Shown: one piece after another, positions 53,898 to 64,000 of the stretch | Numbering within the stretch: the stretch's first letter is position 1 | Layout: every line of letters starts with the position of its first letter | NCBI GenBank assembly: GCA_033725935.1 | Contig: MU867067.1 | Coordinates: 372,001-436,000 of the forward strand | Source: Cladorrhinum sp. PSN259 | Taxonomy: Eukaryota > Ascomycota > Sordariomycetes > Sordariales > Podosporaceae | Direction of reading: 5' to 3' | Length of the DNA stretch: 64,000 nt | Notes under the pieces: model-generated | The model's input: the letters and a program-made list of their open reading frames with translations, nothing else | Databases searched by the model: none | Told to the model about the DNA's origin: nothing | Position numbers and translations under genes: made by a program

Positions 53898-55993
53898 CAA
53901 GCCTCATATACCATTCGGGTTGCTATTTATTTTGTCTTTTGTGTTTCGGGAAGGGGAAGCGATTAATGGTTCCCGAATATGGATGGAATCTGGTATGGGA
54001 AGGGAAACAAAGGGCTGTTTTATTGGGAAGGCGACTCGATAATGCCTCTTAGGTCTTGTTTTTACTGTCTTGATTTTGTTCTGCTCGTGGCGACGAGGTT
54101 GTTACAGTCTCGAACCGAAAAAGCAGCTCGCGAAGCGCTACTTACTATATGATGAAGATGAAGAAAAAAGGGGCACAAAAACAGTACCTTTTACACCCAT
54201 TGAGCATTGCGTTGAGTTTGGGAGGATGGTGAGCGCGTTTCGGGAAATTCCAAAATGGAATGAGTAAAACTGGTTTTGACAAAAAGGGATACCTGATGGG
54301 AGAGGGGGGGGCATTGATGATGGCGTTTTTCGAGGATGAAACGCAAATTTTGGAACCAAGTGTTTCATTTTATAACTCCACTCTCCATGGATGATGAGCA
54401 AAATAAATGAAGAATTTTTTTGTTGCTGTTGAGTCAGTCACAACAGGCTCAGATAATTGAAGGTACTTTTGAAAAGAAAGAAAGAGAGAGAGAGGGTGTG
54501 AGAGAGAGAAAGAAATAGAAATAGTCTACATTCATTCTTCTTTATTCATATATATATATATATATATAGGGGAACCTATATTAGCTAGCCTGCTCTTCTT
54601 CTTGTAAGCTTTCTCTTCTTCATTAATTACATTCCTTTGTGCTTCCTTCTGGTGTGGTGTGGTGTGGTGTTGTGTGGTATAATCTGCTCTCTGCTATGTT
54701 CCAAAGTGATATACTTTCTTCGTCGTGATCTGTTTACTTGTATATCAAATAGTTATTTTATATATCTGGGTTAAGTGGGTTCGGTTCGTATATATGTGTG
54801 TGTGTGTGTGTGTTCTTATTAAAGTGATGGTTTCGTACCATAGTATAATAGGCTGAAACTATCGAGCAATGGGTTTGAGCATGCCTTAAGCATGGTTCGA
54901 GCATGGTTCGAGCAATGGCTATATATGTATTTCGGTAAATATAAATGGCCCAAAAAAAACACCAAAAAGGGGTTTATCTAGGTTATGCAACTTGCCTGCC
55001 TGCCTGTCTACCTGTCTACCTGCCTACCTGCATCGGCCTGCCTACCTGGATAATTCACCGAGGTTTTTTTTGGAGTTTTTTTTAATGTCCCATTTTATAA
55101 TCAAGAATCGTGTCCCGACTCTTGCGCTCTCTCTTTTATCTCCATGTCTTGTCTCTGCCCGTGGCTGTCTCTCTCTCCCTATGCCGATCTCTCTCTCTCT
55201 CTCGTCCCTCACAAACACACACACTCTCTCGGACAGAACATACAAACTCAAACTTTGTCTTATTCTTTTCCAGCATTCAAGAATTACCAACCACCACGTG
55301 ATATATAAACCTAGCAAAAAGAGAAAAAAAAACGCACGTAGCCAGCCGCTTTCCAAATACCTTACTCGGATATCGCACCATAAGATTCGATAAACTAAAC
55401 TGATTTAGCTTTCTTTCCTTGAAAAATTCACATCTATTTACCTTTGGAAAAGGCCTTTCATATTTTAACCCTGGTATGTCCTCATTCACCACTTTAATTC
55501 AATTCATAAACATGTAGAACATATCCTTACACAAATTCACATACACGCAACAGTTTGTGCACACACACACATAAGTTGGTAATCACTGAGAGAAAAGTCA
55601 CGGCCAAATATGTTACTCTTTTATTAGTGCCCCCTTTTCTTAGCCCAATAACAATGCAAATGATATACCCATTAGCAAAACACAACGCGAGATAATCCTT
55701 CAATAACGCCCAGAACCCGTCCCATGAGAAAGAGAGAACAAGAAAGCAAGATAGAGAGAGTAGCCTGGCCTCAAGTAGTCAACAAAATACCGACGGAATA
55801 TCGACCAACTTTCACCAACTTAGCCCTTAATTTGAACGGTCCAGTTTAATCTCCTCAACCTTTCGGCTGATATACCGGCAACGTTGGCAATAGAAGGTGT
55901 TTCGCTCCATTCTTCACATCTCAGCCGAGGTAGGCAATAAAAAACCGAAAGGATACCAGCCTTCTAATCTGCCGCTGGCCATCGTAGTCTTCA
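53523..55993. other. Microsatellite-rich non-coding region
   Basis: This is the 3' flank of the C2H2 gene and the 3' flank of the acidic-protein gene, which are convergent. It holds many simple tracts: T then TG at 53856-53897, AT near 54547-54568, GGTGT near 54650-54680, TG near 54797-54812, CCTG/CTAC tetranucleotides at 54994-55050, CT at 55187-55203 and CA near 55558-55572. A GAGCATGGTTC unit is repeated at about 54880-54912. No gene is seen. Confidence 0.6.
53856..53897. repeat. Poly-T plus TG dinucleotide microsatellite
   Basis: A run of 14 T is followed directly by about 14 TG units, in the 3' flank of the C2H2 gene. Confidence 0.9.
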
Positions 55994-56055
55994 TCATGCA
56001 AAAATGTTCGACTTTGACTTCTGCTTCTTCGGCGCCCGTGACCTCCTGTTCGACC

Positions 56056-56829
56056 TCACTTTAACATAGATCTCCTGCTTCTTATTCTTGCCCTCCTCCT
56101 CTTCATTTTCTTCCTCTTCCTCCTCTTCGTCCTCTCCCTCCTCCTCTTCCTTCTTGCTACCAGCATCGGTCGCCTGTTTCTTGGCTTTGAAGCCTTGCCT
56201 AGCTGGGGACGGTGTACGATATCTCTTTCTCTTCTTCTTGTTCTTCTGTTCCTCGCTGTCACACTCGGCGGTCTTGCCATCTGCGTTAAACTTTCTTTTT
56301 CGGCAGCGGAGGGCGTAAGGGATCCTTTTGCTTTGTCCTTATCGTCAGAAATAATAGCATCTGGTGCGGGCTGATCAGGATCTGGAAAACAAGGTTCAAA
56401 ACTCTCAGGAAGCGGTTTCTCATCAGTATCCGATTCAATCTTGATGGAGACGGATTCCTCTTCAGAATCTGATCCACCATAGTCTCTTCTGACAACATCG
56501 GAATCGTTCGAATCCAATTCTACTTTGACAGAAACTGGGTCTTCATCCAGCTCTGGCCCATCAGAATCAGATGTGTCGGAGTCGCTTGTATCAGAATCGC
56601 TATCTTCAGGGTCGATGTTATCAGAATTGCTGTCGTTGTCTTCTTGATCTTTGTCATCCTTGCCTCCCCCCTTCTTGCCATTGTTGTTATTGTTTTCATC
56701 TTCGTCCCTGACCTCCTCTTCGCTGCCATCGCTCTCTTGACCACTATTACTACCCCAGGCCATTTCCACGCTGATTGTTATTGTAAAATCAGGAATGTGG
56801 TCCTCTTCTTGTTTCTTTTCTTTCGACAT
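56056..56829 (-). CDS. Acidic low-complexity (nuclear-type) protein, C-terminal frame uncertain
   Basis: The uninterrupted frame from the ATG at 56829 gives 257 residues. The N-terminal 150 are strongly acidic, with SDSDTSDSD and SDSEEES repeats, Asn and Gly/Lys tracts and VSVKVELDS/VSIKIESD motifs (possible SUMO sites). From about residue 170 the frame turns into Arg/Lys-only sequence with many AGG codons. The -1 frame from about 56330 to a TGA at 55994 reads more like protein (RKRKFNADGKTAECD, RYRTPSPARQGFKAKK, then Glu-rich) and probably holds the original C-terminus. No good intron donor joins the two frames. The annotation may therefore be a frameshifted gene. The function is unknown; such proteins are often nuclear or chromatin-associated. 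Confidence 0.55.
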   Translation of the reverse strand: MSKEKKQEEDHIPDFTITISVEMAWGSNSGQESDGSEEEVRDEDENNNNNGKKGGGKDDKDQEDNDSNSDNIDPEDSDSDTSDSDTSDSDGPELDEDPVSVKVELDSNDSDVVRRDYGGSDSEEESVSIKIESDTDEKPLPESFEPCFPDPDQPAPDAIISDDKDKAKGSLTPSAAEKESLTQMARPPSVTARNRRTRRRERDIVHRPQLGKASKPRNRRPMLVARRKRRRERTKRRKRKKMKRRRARIRSRRSMLK

Positions 56830-56932
56830 TGACTACTGGCGATGCCCCATTCAACCTCAACACAGTGCCACCCCTGGTGTCATGCTTGGGATTATTATTC
56901 TTGTTCTTGCTGTTAGATTTGAGAGTTATTCT

Positions 56933-57568
56933 CTAATTCTCGTCAATATCAACCACCGTCTCGAGAGCTTCCCTCGTCACTTTTAAAGCCTCCACTATGA
57001 CCGCTTGCGGCACGGCCAAGGAAGGCCGTGCGTTGGGAGTCGCTACTGAGATTGACGAGCCGTGATTGCCGTTTGTTGACACACCGTTGGCAGTTCCGTT
57101 TTCTTCTGATGAGGCTGTTCCATTGGGAGCGCTGCCGGCAGGCGTGACTTTTGAGGGGGTGGGAGTTGGAGGTGGGGAGGCGGTAGAAGAAAGGGGCGGC
57201 GCGAGAGCTGTGTCGTGTCGCACGTCTTCAAGCACTCGGCGGATGAGGGTTGGGAATGTAGTTATTTCGCCCGAGCGGAGGAGGGAGACGGCATGGTTCT
57301 GGATAAGTGTCGGCCAATTGGTTGAGTTGGCGTTTAATGAATGGAGGAGGTGATCTTGAATCCTGAGAAGAAAAGTGGGCGTTAGGGTTGACAAGCCATT
57401 AGGTAAAAAGGGGGATCGGAATCAGAATTGAACCTACTTGGTTACATGGCCTTCCTTTATCAAGACGGCATTGAGCTGAGATCTGAGCTCATGATCGAGC
57501 GTTGCGGCCGTATAGTTGGCTGCTGAAGAGGGCACCTTGACAGGCGTTGATGGATTGTGGCTCGCCAT
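56933..57568 (-). CDS. Small conserved-looking protein, function unknown
   Basis: Two exons, 57568-57438 and 57362-56933, give 186 residues. The 75-bp intron (GTAGGT donor, TCTCAG acceptor) rejoins GHVTK and IQDHLLHSL in one frame. The first 90 residues are helix-forming and globular (LDHELRSQLNAVLIKEG, IQDHLLHSLNANSTNWP, HAVSLLRSGEITTFPTLIRRVLEDV). A Pro/Thr/Asn/Gly-rich linker and a short C-terminal helix (VIVEALKVTREALETVVDI) follow. No signal peptide or membrane segment is present. It resembles small subunits of nuclear complexes in layout, but I do not recognise the family and make no functional claim. The start at 57568 has a GCCATGG-type context on the coding strand. Confidence 0.8.
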
Positions 57569-58988
57569 GGTTGTGACTGGGTTGAAATAAATGAACAACT
57601 CAGCTCGGCGCCAGATCAATTGATGGTTTAAGATGGGCGCTTTCTCTGGAAGACGATTTCAAGCAAGTGGGAGAAAAGGCGGATGGGTGTCTCTGAGTTG
57701 TCGTGGTTGGAGCGCAGGCAAAGAAGTGGGAGAACAGAGCACTCTGATGACTCTATCCTAAACTTTTTTGTGATGGGTACAGCTGCGGGATAAGAGGAGA
57801 AAAAGAGTTCAGAAATAATGCTGGGAATGCAGTTGTTTACGAGGCTGAAATGGAAGAAGCAAGGCTGAATTGGTGAAATTCAGACCTGTCCGTGCTGAAT
57901 TGACACGCGCTGCAGCCACACGTGAGGTCTTGCCAAGCGGACAAGATGCAGGGGTATTCCACTTCCGCCAAGCCACCAGCTCTTACCCCAGGTCTCACTG
58001 CAACTTCCATTGTTCACCTTAATATTTCCCATTTCGGAAGATCACACCTCCACCCCACCTCGTACTTCATCATGGATTAGGTGCGTGTCCACATTCCATG
58101 ATCAGTTGCATCACACACAGAGTCACAGAAGTCACAGATCAATGCATATCTTAAAAGGGAGCAATTCCACTAAATAGTCAGTAAATACAGGAAAACCAGC
58201 AACAAAGCACTTGCTTCCCCGCCCCCGCTTTCCCTACAACAACCTGGTGCACTTTGCAATTGAAGAGGTTGTGAGAGGCAGACACAAGGAGATAGTCATC
58301 CCTTACGTCTTTGAAGTAGTAGCGTCAAACTTAATAGGAATCAAAGACTTGCAGCTTGGTTCGAGACGAGATGGCCCTCTTTCCCATCTCCCGTCTCCTT
58401 CCCCAAACCCCGAATGGCGCAATAGACTCCGGCCGATACCTGACATTTCCGAAGACGATCCCTTTTTGAGTCAGTTTGGCTCTCAGGAGCTTTCTCCTTG
58501 TAGACGCGCCTCAGCAATTGCACAGCTAGCAGCATCAACGATGGGTATTTGTCCATCACCGACCCCAACAACAACCATGGGTGTCACATGCTCTTCTCCA
58601 CTGCCTAACCTCCGCAACTTTCCAGTCGGGGAGCTATGGGATAGTCGGTGCCCTCACCAACTTGCCCGCCGACTCCCGGGGTATCCATTCAAGACCTGAT
58701 GATCCATTGGGAAAGCAGCAAGGTGCAGATCGTCGTTCAAACCTTCATGGTAATCGGCTTGCCGGCCATGACAGTGGAAGTAGTTGGTCAAAGACGCCAG
58801 CCATGATGTCGAGTATTCGGACATCCGGACAGATCCCTAGGCTCTCGTGGCCCCTTATCACAAGTCCTATATATCTCAGTTTTTGTTCACTGCTACAATC
58901 TCCCTTTTTCTCATCATCATCATCATCGCCATATTTTAGCCAAACAGCCTCTCAACCACATCTGAGAAGACTGCGAAAGCTACTGGAC
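57569..58988. promoter_or_regulatory. Divergent upstream region with TATA box for the Gly-rich gene
   Basis: This is 1.4 kb between divergent starts. A TATATAT box at 58868-58874 lies 115 bp upstream of the Gly-rich protein start, followed by a CT-rich leader with a CAT trinucleotide run (about 58913-58929). Frames at 58211-58699 (+) and nearby lack protein character. Confidence 0.5.
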
Positions 58989-60843
58989 ATGTCCATGAGT
59001 ACTCTCCGCACCGGCCTCACGGCCTTGGTGCTGGCCTATGGCATTCATGCCGCTCCAACCGCATCTCCAACCCCAGATGCCCCTGTGGTGGAGGAGATCC
59101 CGGAATTCGACTTCTCCCTCGCGCCAATTCCTCCCGCGATCAACATGACCGCTATCGAATACCCCAGCGACTACAAGGACTTTGCTGTATATGACTCCTG
59201 CGACTGCAACAAGGAGTATGGTAGTGAGTACAGCCACAAGCTTGACTGCGATGTGCGTATCGAATTAACTCTTATCCCGTCCACTTTTATCCAACTAACC
59301 CAATCCACAGACCAAGGTTGACGAATACCGCAAGTCTGTCTACGTTGACGGTTATGCTGCTGCGTTCAGCAGTCACTATGACGCCTACGGCCACGTCGAA
59401 TGCTCCGGTGACTACTTCGGCATCCTCTATCAAGGCTGCCACGATCTCGAGAAGAAGTACCACGGCCGCATCCGCTGCCTGCGCCCCGTCCCTTACGGCT
59501 GGATTGAGAAGTACAGCAAGAAGGGCGGCTACGGTGGTGGTGGCTACGGCGGTGGCAGTGACTACAGCTCCGATTCCGACTCCTCTGACTCCGATTCGGA
59601 TGACGACTATTGCAACAAGTACGAGAATCACGGCCATGATAAGTGCAAGGGCTACGGTAAAGGTGACTACGGCAAGGGCGGTTATGACAAGGGCCACGGT
59701 AAGGGAGGATATGGGAAGGGCGGCGATGGCAAGGGCGGAAACGGTGGTGGTTATGGTGGCGGTTATGGTGGTGGTCATGAGGGCGGACACGGCGGCTATG
59801 GTGGTGGTTACGGTGGTGGTTACGGTGGTGGTTACGGTGGTGGCTACGGCAGCGGTTACGGTGGTCATGGCGGCTCTGGCGGCTACCCTCATCATGGTTA
59901 CGGTGGCTACGGCGGTAGTGGATATGGTGGTGTCTCTCATGGATACGGTAACTCGGGATATGGCGGTTATGGCGGCCACTCTGGCTATGGTAACTCGGGA
60001 AATGGCGGCCATGACGGCTATGATGGTTATGGTGGCCACAATGGCGGTTATGGTGGCTATGGTCAAGATGGCTATGGGAAGGACAACTATGGCAAGGAAA
60101 ACTATGGCAAGGAAAATCATGGCAAGGAAAACTACGGGCACGACGGCTACGGCAAGGAGGGCTACGGCCGCCGTTACGGCAAGGAGCAGTATGGCCATGG
60201 CAAGGAGGGCTATGAAGGCAAGGATGGTTATGGCAACGAGCATCACAGCAAGGAGAACTATGGCCACGACGGCTATGGCAAGGAGGGACATAACAAGGAA
60301 GAGTATGGCAAGGAGCAATACGGCAAGGATGGCTACGGTCACTCTGGTTACGGACAACCCGGCTTAGGCAACGGCTATGGCAAGGAGGGATATAACAAGG
60401 GAGAGTATGGCAAGGAGCACTACGGCAAGGATGGTTACGGTCACTCTGGCTATGGTGGTCACTCTGGTTACGGACAACCCGGCCTCGGCAACGGCTATGG
60501 CGGCGGTTATGGCGGCGTCTCCCACGGTGGCTATGGTGGTGATGGTGGTAACAACGGCAACAGTCACGGCTATGGCGGTCATGGCGCTTATGGCAATGGC
60601 GGCTTTGGCGGTTATGGCAACGGCGGCCACGGACAGGGCTACAACAACGGCTACGGCGGTGGCTACGGCGGTGGCTATGGCGGCGAGTACGATGGCCCTT
60701 ACTCCTCTCAGTCTCTCTCTGTCGATGATGCCAGCGTCGCCAAGCCCGGCAATGACATCGTCACTGTTGTCGAAGGCGTTGAAGTTGCTCAGCCCGTCGT
60801 CGCCAAGGTCGAGGCTGCCGCTCCCGCCCCTTCTTCCGAGTAG
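58989..60843 (+). CDS. Secreted Gly/Tyr/Lys-rich repeat protein
   Basis: Two exons, 58989..59252 and 59311..60843, give 598 residues. The 58-bp intron has a GTGCGT donor, an ACTAAC branch and a CACAG acceptor. Residues 1-21 form a signal peptide. A Cys-containing domain follows: DSCDCNKEYG before the intron, and ECSGDYFGILYQGCHD and RIRCLRPVPYGW after it. From about residue 160 the protein is made of GYGG, YGGG and YGK(E/D) repeats with Asp/Ser and His patches (SDSDSSDSDSDDD, CNKYENHGHDKCKG). It ends in a non-repetitive tail (VTVVEGVEVAQPVVAKVEAAAPAPSSE). Exon 2 has no Met codon, so only splicing reveals it. The frame is unbroken over 511 codons of repeats, which argues for selection. The likely role is an extracellular wall, adhesive or matrix protein; this is inferred. 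Confidence 0.85.
59540..60700. repeat. Tandem Gly-Tyr coding repeat region
   Basis: Repeated GGCTAYGGYGGY-type and TATGGCAAGGAG-type units make up the core of the secreted protein. A block of about 100 bp (GGCAACGGCTATGGC... to ...GGACAACCCGGC) occurs twice, ending near 60361 and 60481. The repeats also keep long shadow frames open on both strands. Confidence 0.75.
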
Positions 60844-63800
60844 ATGATGCTTGAGAGAAATGGAAGGCTTGAAGAATTCTAGTCACTCTCTCTTGTCTTC
60901 TATTATCCGCTCACGTCTTCAAAGGAAGAAAAAAAGGCGCTTGATGATACATGACGACGATGATGACCAAACACAAAACATGCTTCTGCTGGATATTTTT
61001 TTGATTGGTGGAGGCTGAAGGCGAGGGGAGGAAAAGGAAAAGGAAAACAAAACAAAACAAAATGCGCCGCCGCACTGTAATTTTCTGATTTCTTTCTCTG
61101 CTTTTAGTCCCCAAACTACTCAACGTTGGTAACGCGGGAGTAAATAATGTGTACATAATAGAGAAACGCGGGCACACACATAGCATTTAGACATAGTTTT
61201 GGAGAGTCAATATACTTATAGTTTTTGCTTGGAACTTGATTCTTTCTTGGGATTATAATGAGAGCGTCCCGGCACACCATGATACTTGACATTCTGCATT
61301 ATAGTCCCTGTACATAATCCTGACAGGGGATTATTTCCTCCCAAAAACCTACATCAACCACTTTCAATACCGAAGATTAAAAGACTGGTAATAAGTATAT
61401 CAAGTATGGTCCGTAATAACAGGTAAATGAAAGAATAAGGGCTATATGGTTATGGGTTGATGTTGGAAAAATCTTGAGTGCAGATGTACCCAGATACACC
61501 TATAGTGTGTGGAGTGACAAGTATCACAGATGGTGTGTCGGGACGCCCTTCTTGATGATTGGTGATTTGAATGTGCGAAGTGACTGAGTGAATGTGTTGT
61601 TATTATTATTGTTTTTTACCCCCTGAATGTCTTGGCAGGTCGGGGGGTTGTAAACTGCCTGCCCCTTGCTTTGCAAAGCAAAGCAAAGCAAAGTTCTAAC
61701 CTCGGTTTTATTTTTTGAGTGGATTATTTCTAAAAATAAAATAAAAATTCGGCAAGAAAGAAAAAAGAAAGCCACTATAATTCAAATAACTAGCAAAAAG
61801 GGCGTGACTCGGGCGGGCGGGCAGGCGGGTCGGATATGGGCGAACGGGATCGGAAGTGAGGAGAAGGAGGAGGAGGAGGAGGAGGAGGAGGAGGAGGAGT
61901 AGGAGGGGTTTCTTGCATGTGTTTAGAGTAAATTGTAGTAGTAGTGTTTTTTTTCTTCTTCTTTCTTTCTCCTTCTTCAATTGGCCTTTGCCGTGCCGGA
62001 TCGGGCCGGATACGGATGGATGATTTGTATATGGGGTTTTTGTATTTGGGGGGGCCGTGGCGTGACGTGGCTGGCGGGCTGGACTACAGTAGTACACTAG
62101 ATATGTAGGTTTCGGAGTAGGAGTGGGAGTGGGAGCGGGAGAATTTGCGAGTCGGTCGGGGAGAGAGAGAGAGAGTTTATGTGGGAAAAGCTTGTGTTTT
62201 GTTTTAAGGCTGAGGCAATATAGTTGTAAGGTACTGTACCTTATGTATCTTTTTTTTTTTTTGCTGGAGATAGGATGTTTTGTCTGGGAAGTAAGTCCTG
62301 GTGTTATTTTTTTTATATATATTTTTTTTTAATTCTGATTTAAATCCAACGTTACTTTCTCTCTTTCTTTATTAGCAGAGTTCAAGTAACTCTCATCATG
62401 TATCTCATATTTTCCATTTACACAGTAGTTTCTGTATCGTGGTGGGAGTTGAGCTGAGAATAAAGGGCTTTGGAACAAAATTGGTCTGCCCTGCCTGGGT
62501 CAGATCAATTCACCAAGTTTCTACCACTCACTTTCTCGTCTTGTGCCTGGAATCGGGACATTTCATTGCCCCTGGACGATCAAAATGCAGTTTTTTTGTC
62601 CTGCCGTGTCAAGATCTGGTGTGACATGATCTCGACTTGTCACCATCATCTGATGGCACATGTGACCCGGTATCCGTACGGCATATTGGAACACTTTATC
62701 GGGAACAGTGTGCGACGTGCAACACCCCTGGAAATCTTGGTTGCCGAGCTTGGCCCTGTGGCTGGCCACAGTCAGCGTTGCACGGCGGCGGATCTCTCTG
62801 CTGCCCTACGAGTGAGATGAAATCTCGATGATGACTTATACAGAGATCCAGTACAGCTGGAATCCTCCAGGTTTATTAACTATCCCCTTGTTACGGGCTA
62901 CATATGTATGTGAAGTGGATATAAAATAAATTGGAGTCGTGGTTCGTATCAAGTGTCTTCTTTTTTGTTTATGGGTATCCTTTCCCTCCCGTCTCTCGAA
63001 ACCCCCTTCCCCCCTTTTTCTTTTTGGCAAGCTGATCGCTAATCTTAGATACCACCATAAAAATCACTCACATGCATATACGACAGTTCACCACTCCTCC
63101 ATTTGTAAGGAATCATAAAAGCAATCAATCAATTACAAGTAAGAAAATCCGCTTGGCAAAGATACCGTCACCTTTAAGTGCTGACCCCGTTCATGCTGTG
63201 TTTGCGTGATACAAAGTGTGATTCACGACACGGGATCACAAAAGTTGGATTGCATTTAAATCATCCGCACATTTTCCCCTTCCTTCGGAACTATTTTCCC
63301 TCGCAGGGAGAACGGTCTTTGACAAGCGCCAGATGCATGAAAACGAATCGGACATCCATGTGCTGCAGTCTGCACGTCACCATCCATCATGTTTTCCGCT
63401 CTCACACGGTTCTTGGTAATCGACCCAACCCCCTGGCCCCCTTCCCTTCCGCGCCCCCCCTTTAATATCGTCGTGCATGTCCCGTCTGCAAGATCTATCG
63501 TGGCAGGCCTAGCGTCAATGGAAAAGGGGGTATTGGGGGCTACAAGACATCACCCCCTCAGGTCCAAGGGGATGGGTGACGTGAATTGGGGGGATCGTAA
63601 TGCCGTGCAGGACCAAGGCAGGCAGGTAATCTTTTCTTGCTTTGCTGGCATATGCCGGCCGAGACACAGGTGGTGTGGTGTGGTTGAGGGAAGTAGAAGA
63701 GGGAGAAGAGAGGTGTGATCCGGGTAAGAGGCGGCAAACCAGAATGGGGGCGTGCATCTAGGCGTGCGAGAGCTGGGCCTCGTACCCGTGTCTCATAAAA

Positions 63801-64000
63801 GTACATGCCGTTGAAGTATCCCCATGTACTTTTCCCACATGTATGTAGGTACCTGGGAAGATCTCGGCCAGCCCTCGAAGAAACCCCTCAAGCCATGCAA
63901 GTGGCTGGATGTCTCTGGCTAGTTGCTGTGGGTTAACGGTGTGTTGGTGGGATGGAAACTGACATATAATTCCCAAGAGGACCCGTTTCCCTGTTCCACT
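60844..64000. other. 3.2-kb end region without a recognised gene
   Basis: Simple repeats only: GCAAA units near 61674-61692, a GGA run at 61863-61902, GA near 62160-62173 and T-runs near 62250 and 62322. The longest frames, 61708-62097 on - and 62470-62820 and 63389-63718 on +, lack protein-like composition. The right edge may belong to a gene outside the window. Confidence 0.5.

Noticed and set aside
59287..60367. Long frames on both strands (about 350 codons each) rich in Ala/Val/Met/Thr
   Set aside because: They are shadows of the Gly-Tyr repeat codons of the real secreted protein in the third frame.

Overview
This window is nuclear DNA of a filamentous ascomycete (Pezizomycotina), most likely a Sordariomycete. 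The evidence is the genes and their structure: short spliceosomal introns of 50-124 bp with GTAAGT/GTGAGT-type donors and CTAAC/CTGAC-type branch sites, CT-rich leaders before starts, a two-finger C2H2 plus fungal_trans regulator, a CBM52-type secreted protein, a MOSC protein with a fungal-style split N-terminus, and no operons. I see no rRNA, tRNA, CRISPR array or bacterial gene. Species is not determinable from the sequence alone.

Layout. 0.6-11 kb is gene dense: a four-helix membrane protein (DUF7719-like), a secreted NodB chitin deacetylase, an alpha/beta hydrolase, a MOSC protein and a 1459-residue protein of unknown function. The promoter of the last one carries a 277-bp MITE-like element. 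11.2-17.4 kb is a gene-poor leader before a C2H2/fungal_trans transcription factor (17.4-21.1 kb). A delta-12-type fatty acid desaturase follows at 23.8-25.1 kb. 25.7-31.7 kb holds three tailoring-type enzymes side by side: a flavin monooxygenase, a TauD-family dioxygenase and a frameshifted O-methyltransferase. 32.5-36.0 kb is a nine-exon SNF2/RING helicase of the Rad5/Rad16/HLTF type. It is divergent to a CorA-type cation transporter. An aldehyde dehydrogenase, a secreted CBM52-type protein and a zinc alcohol dehydrogenase follow up to 44.1 kb.

44.6-51.8 kb is nearly gene free and holds the relic of a coding sequence. It leads into a second C2H2 transcription factor (51.8-53.5 kb), whose 3' flank is rich in microsatellites. 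Then come an acidic nuclear-type protein, a small conserved protein and a roughly 598-residue secreted Gly/Tyr-rich repeat protein. The main exon of that last gene contains no methionine, so it is invisible to ATG-based ORF finding. The last 3 kb shows no convincing gene.

The genes look like independent housekeeping, regulatory and cell-surface functions. The only plausible functional grouping is the monooxygenase/dioxygenase/methyltransferase trio. The most unusual items are the MITE with its 21-bp internal repeats, the Met-free repeat protein, the in-frame extension behind the chitin deacetylase stop codon, the broken methyltransferase, and the in-frame GC-AG intron of the helicase.
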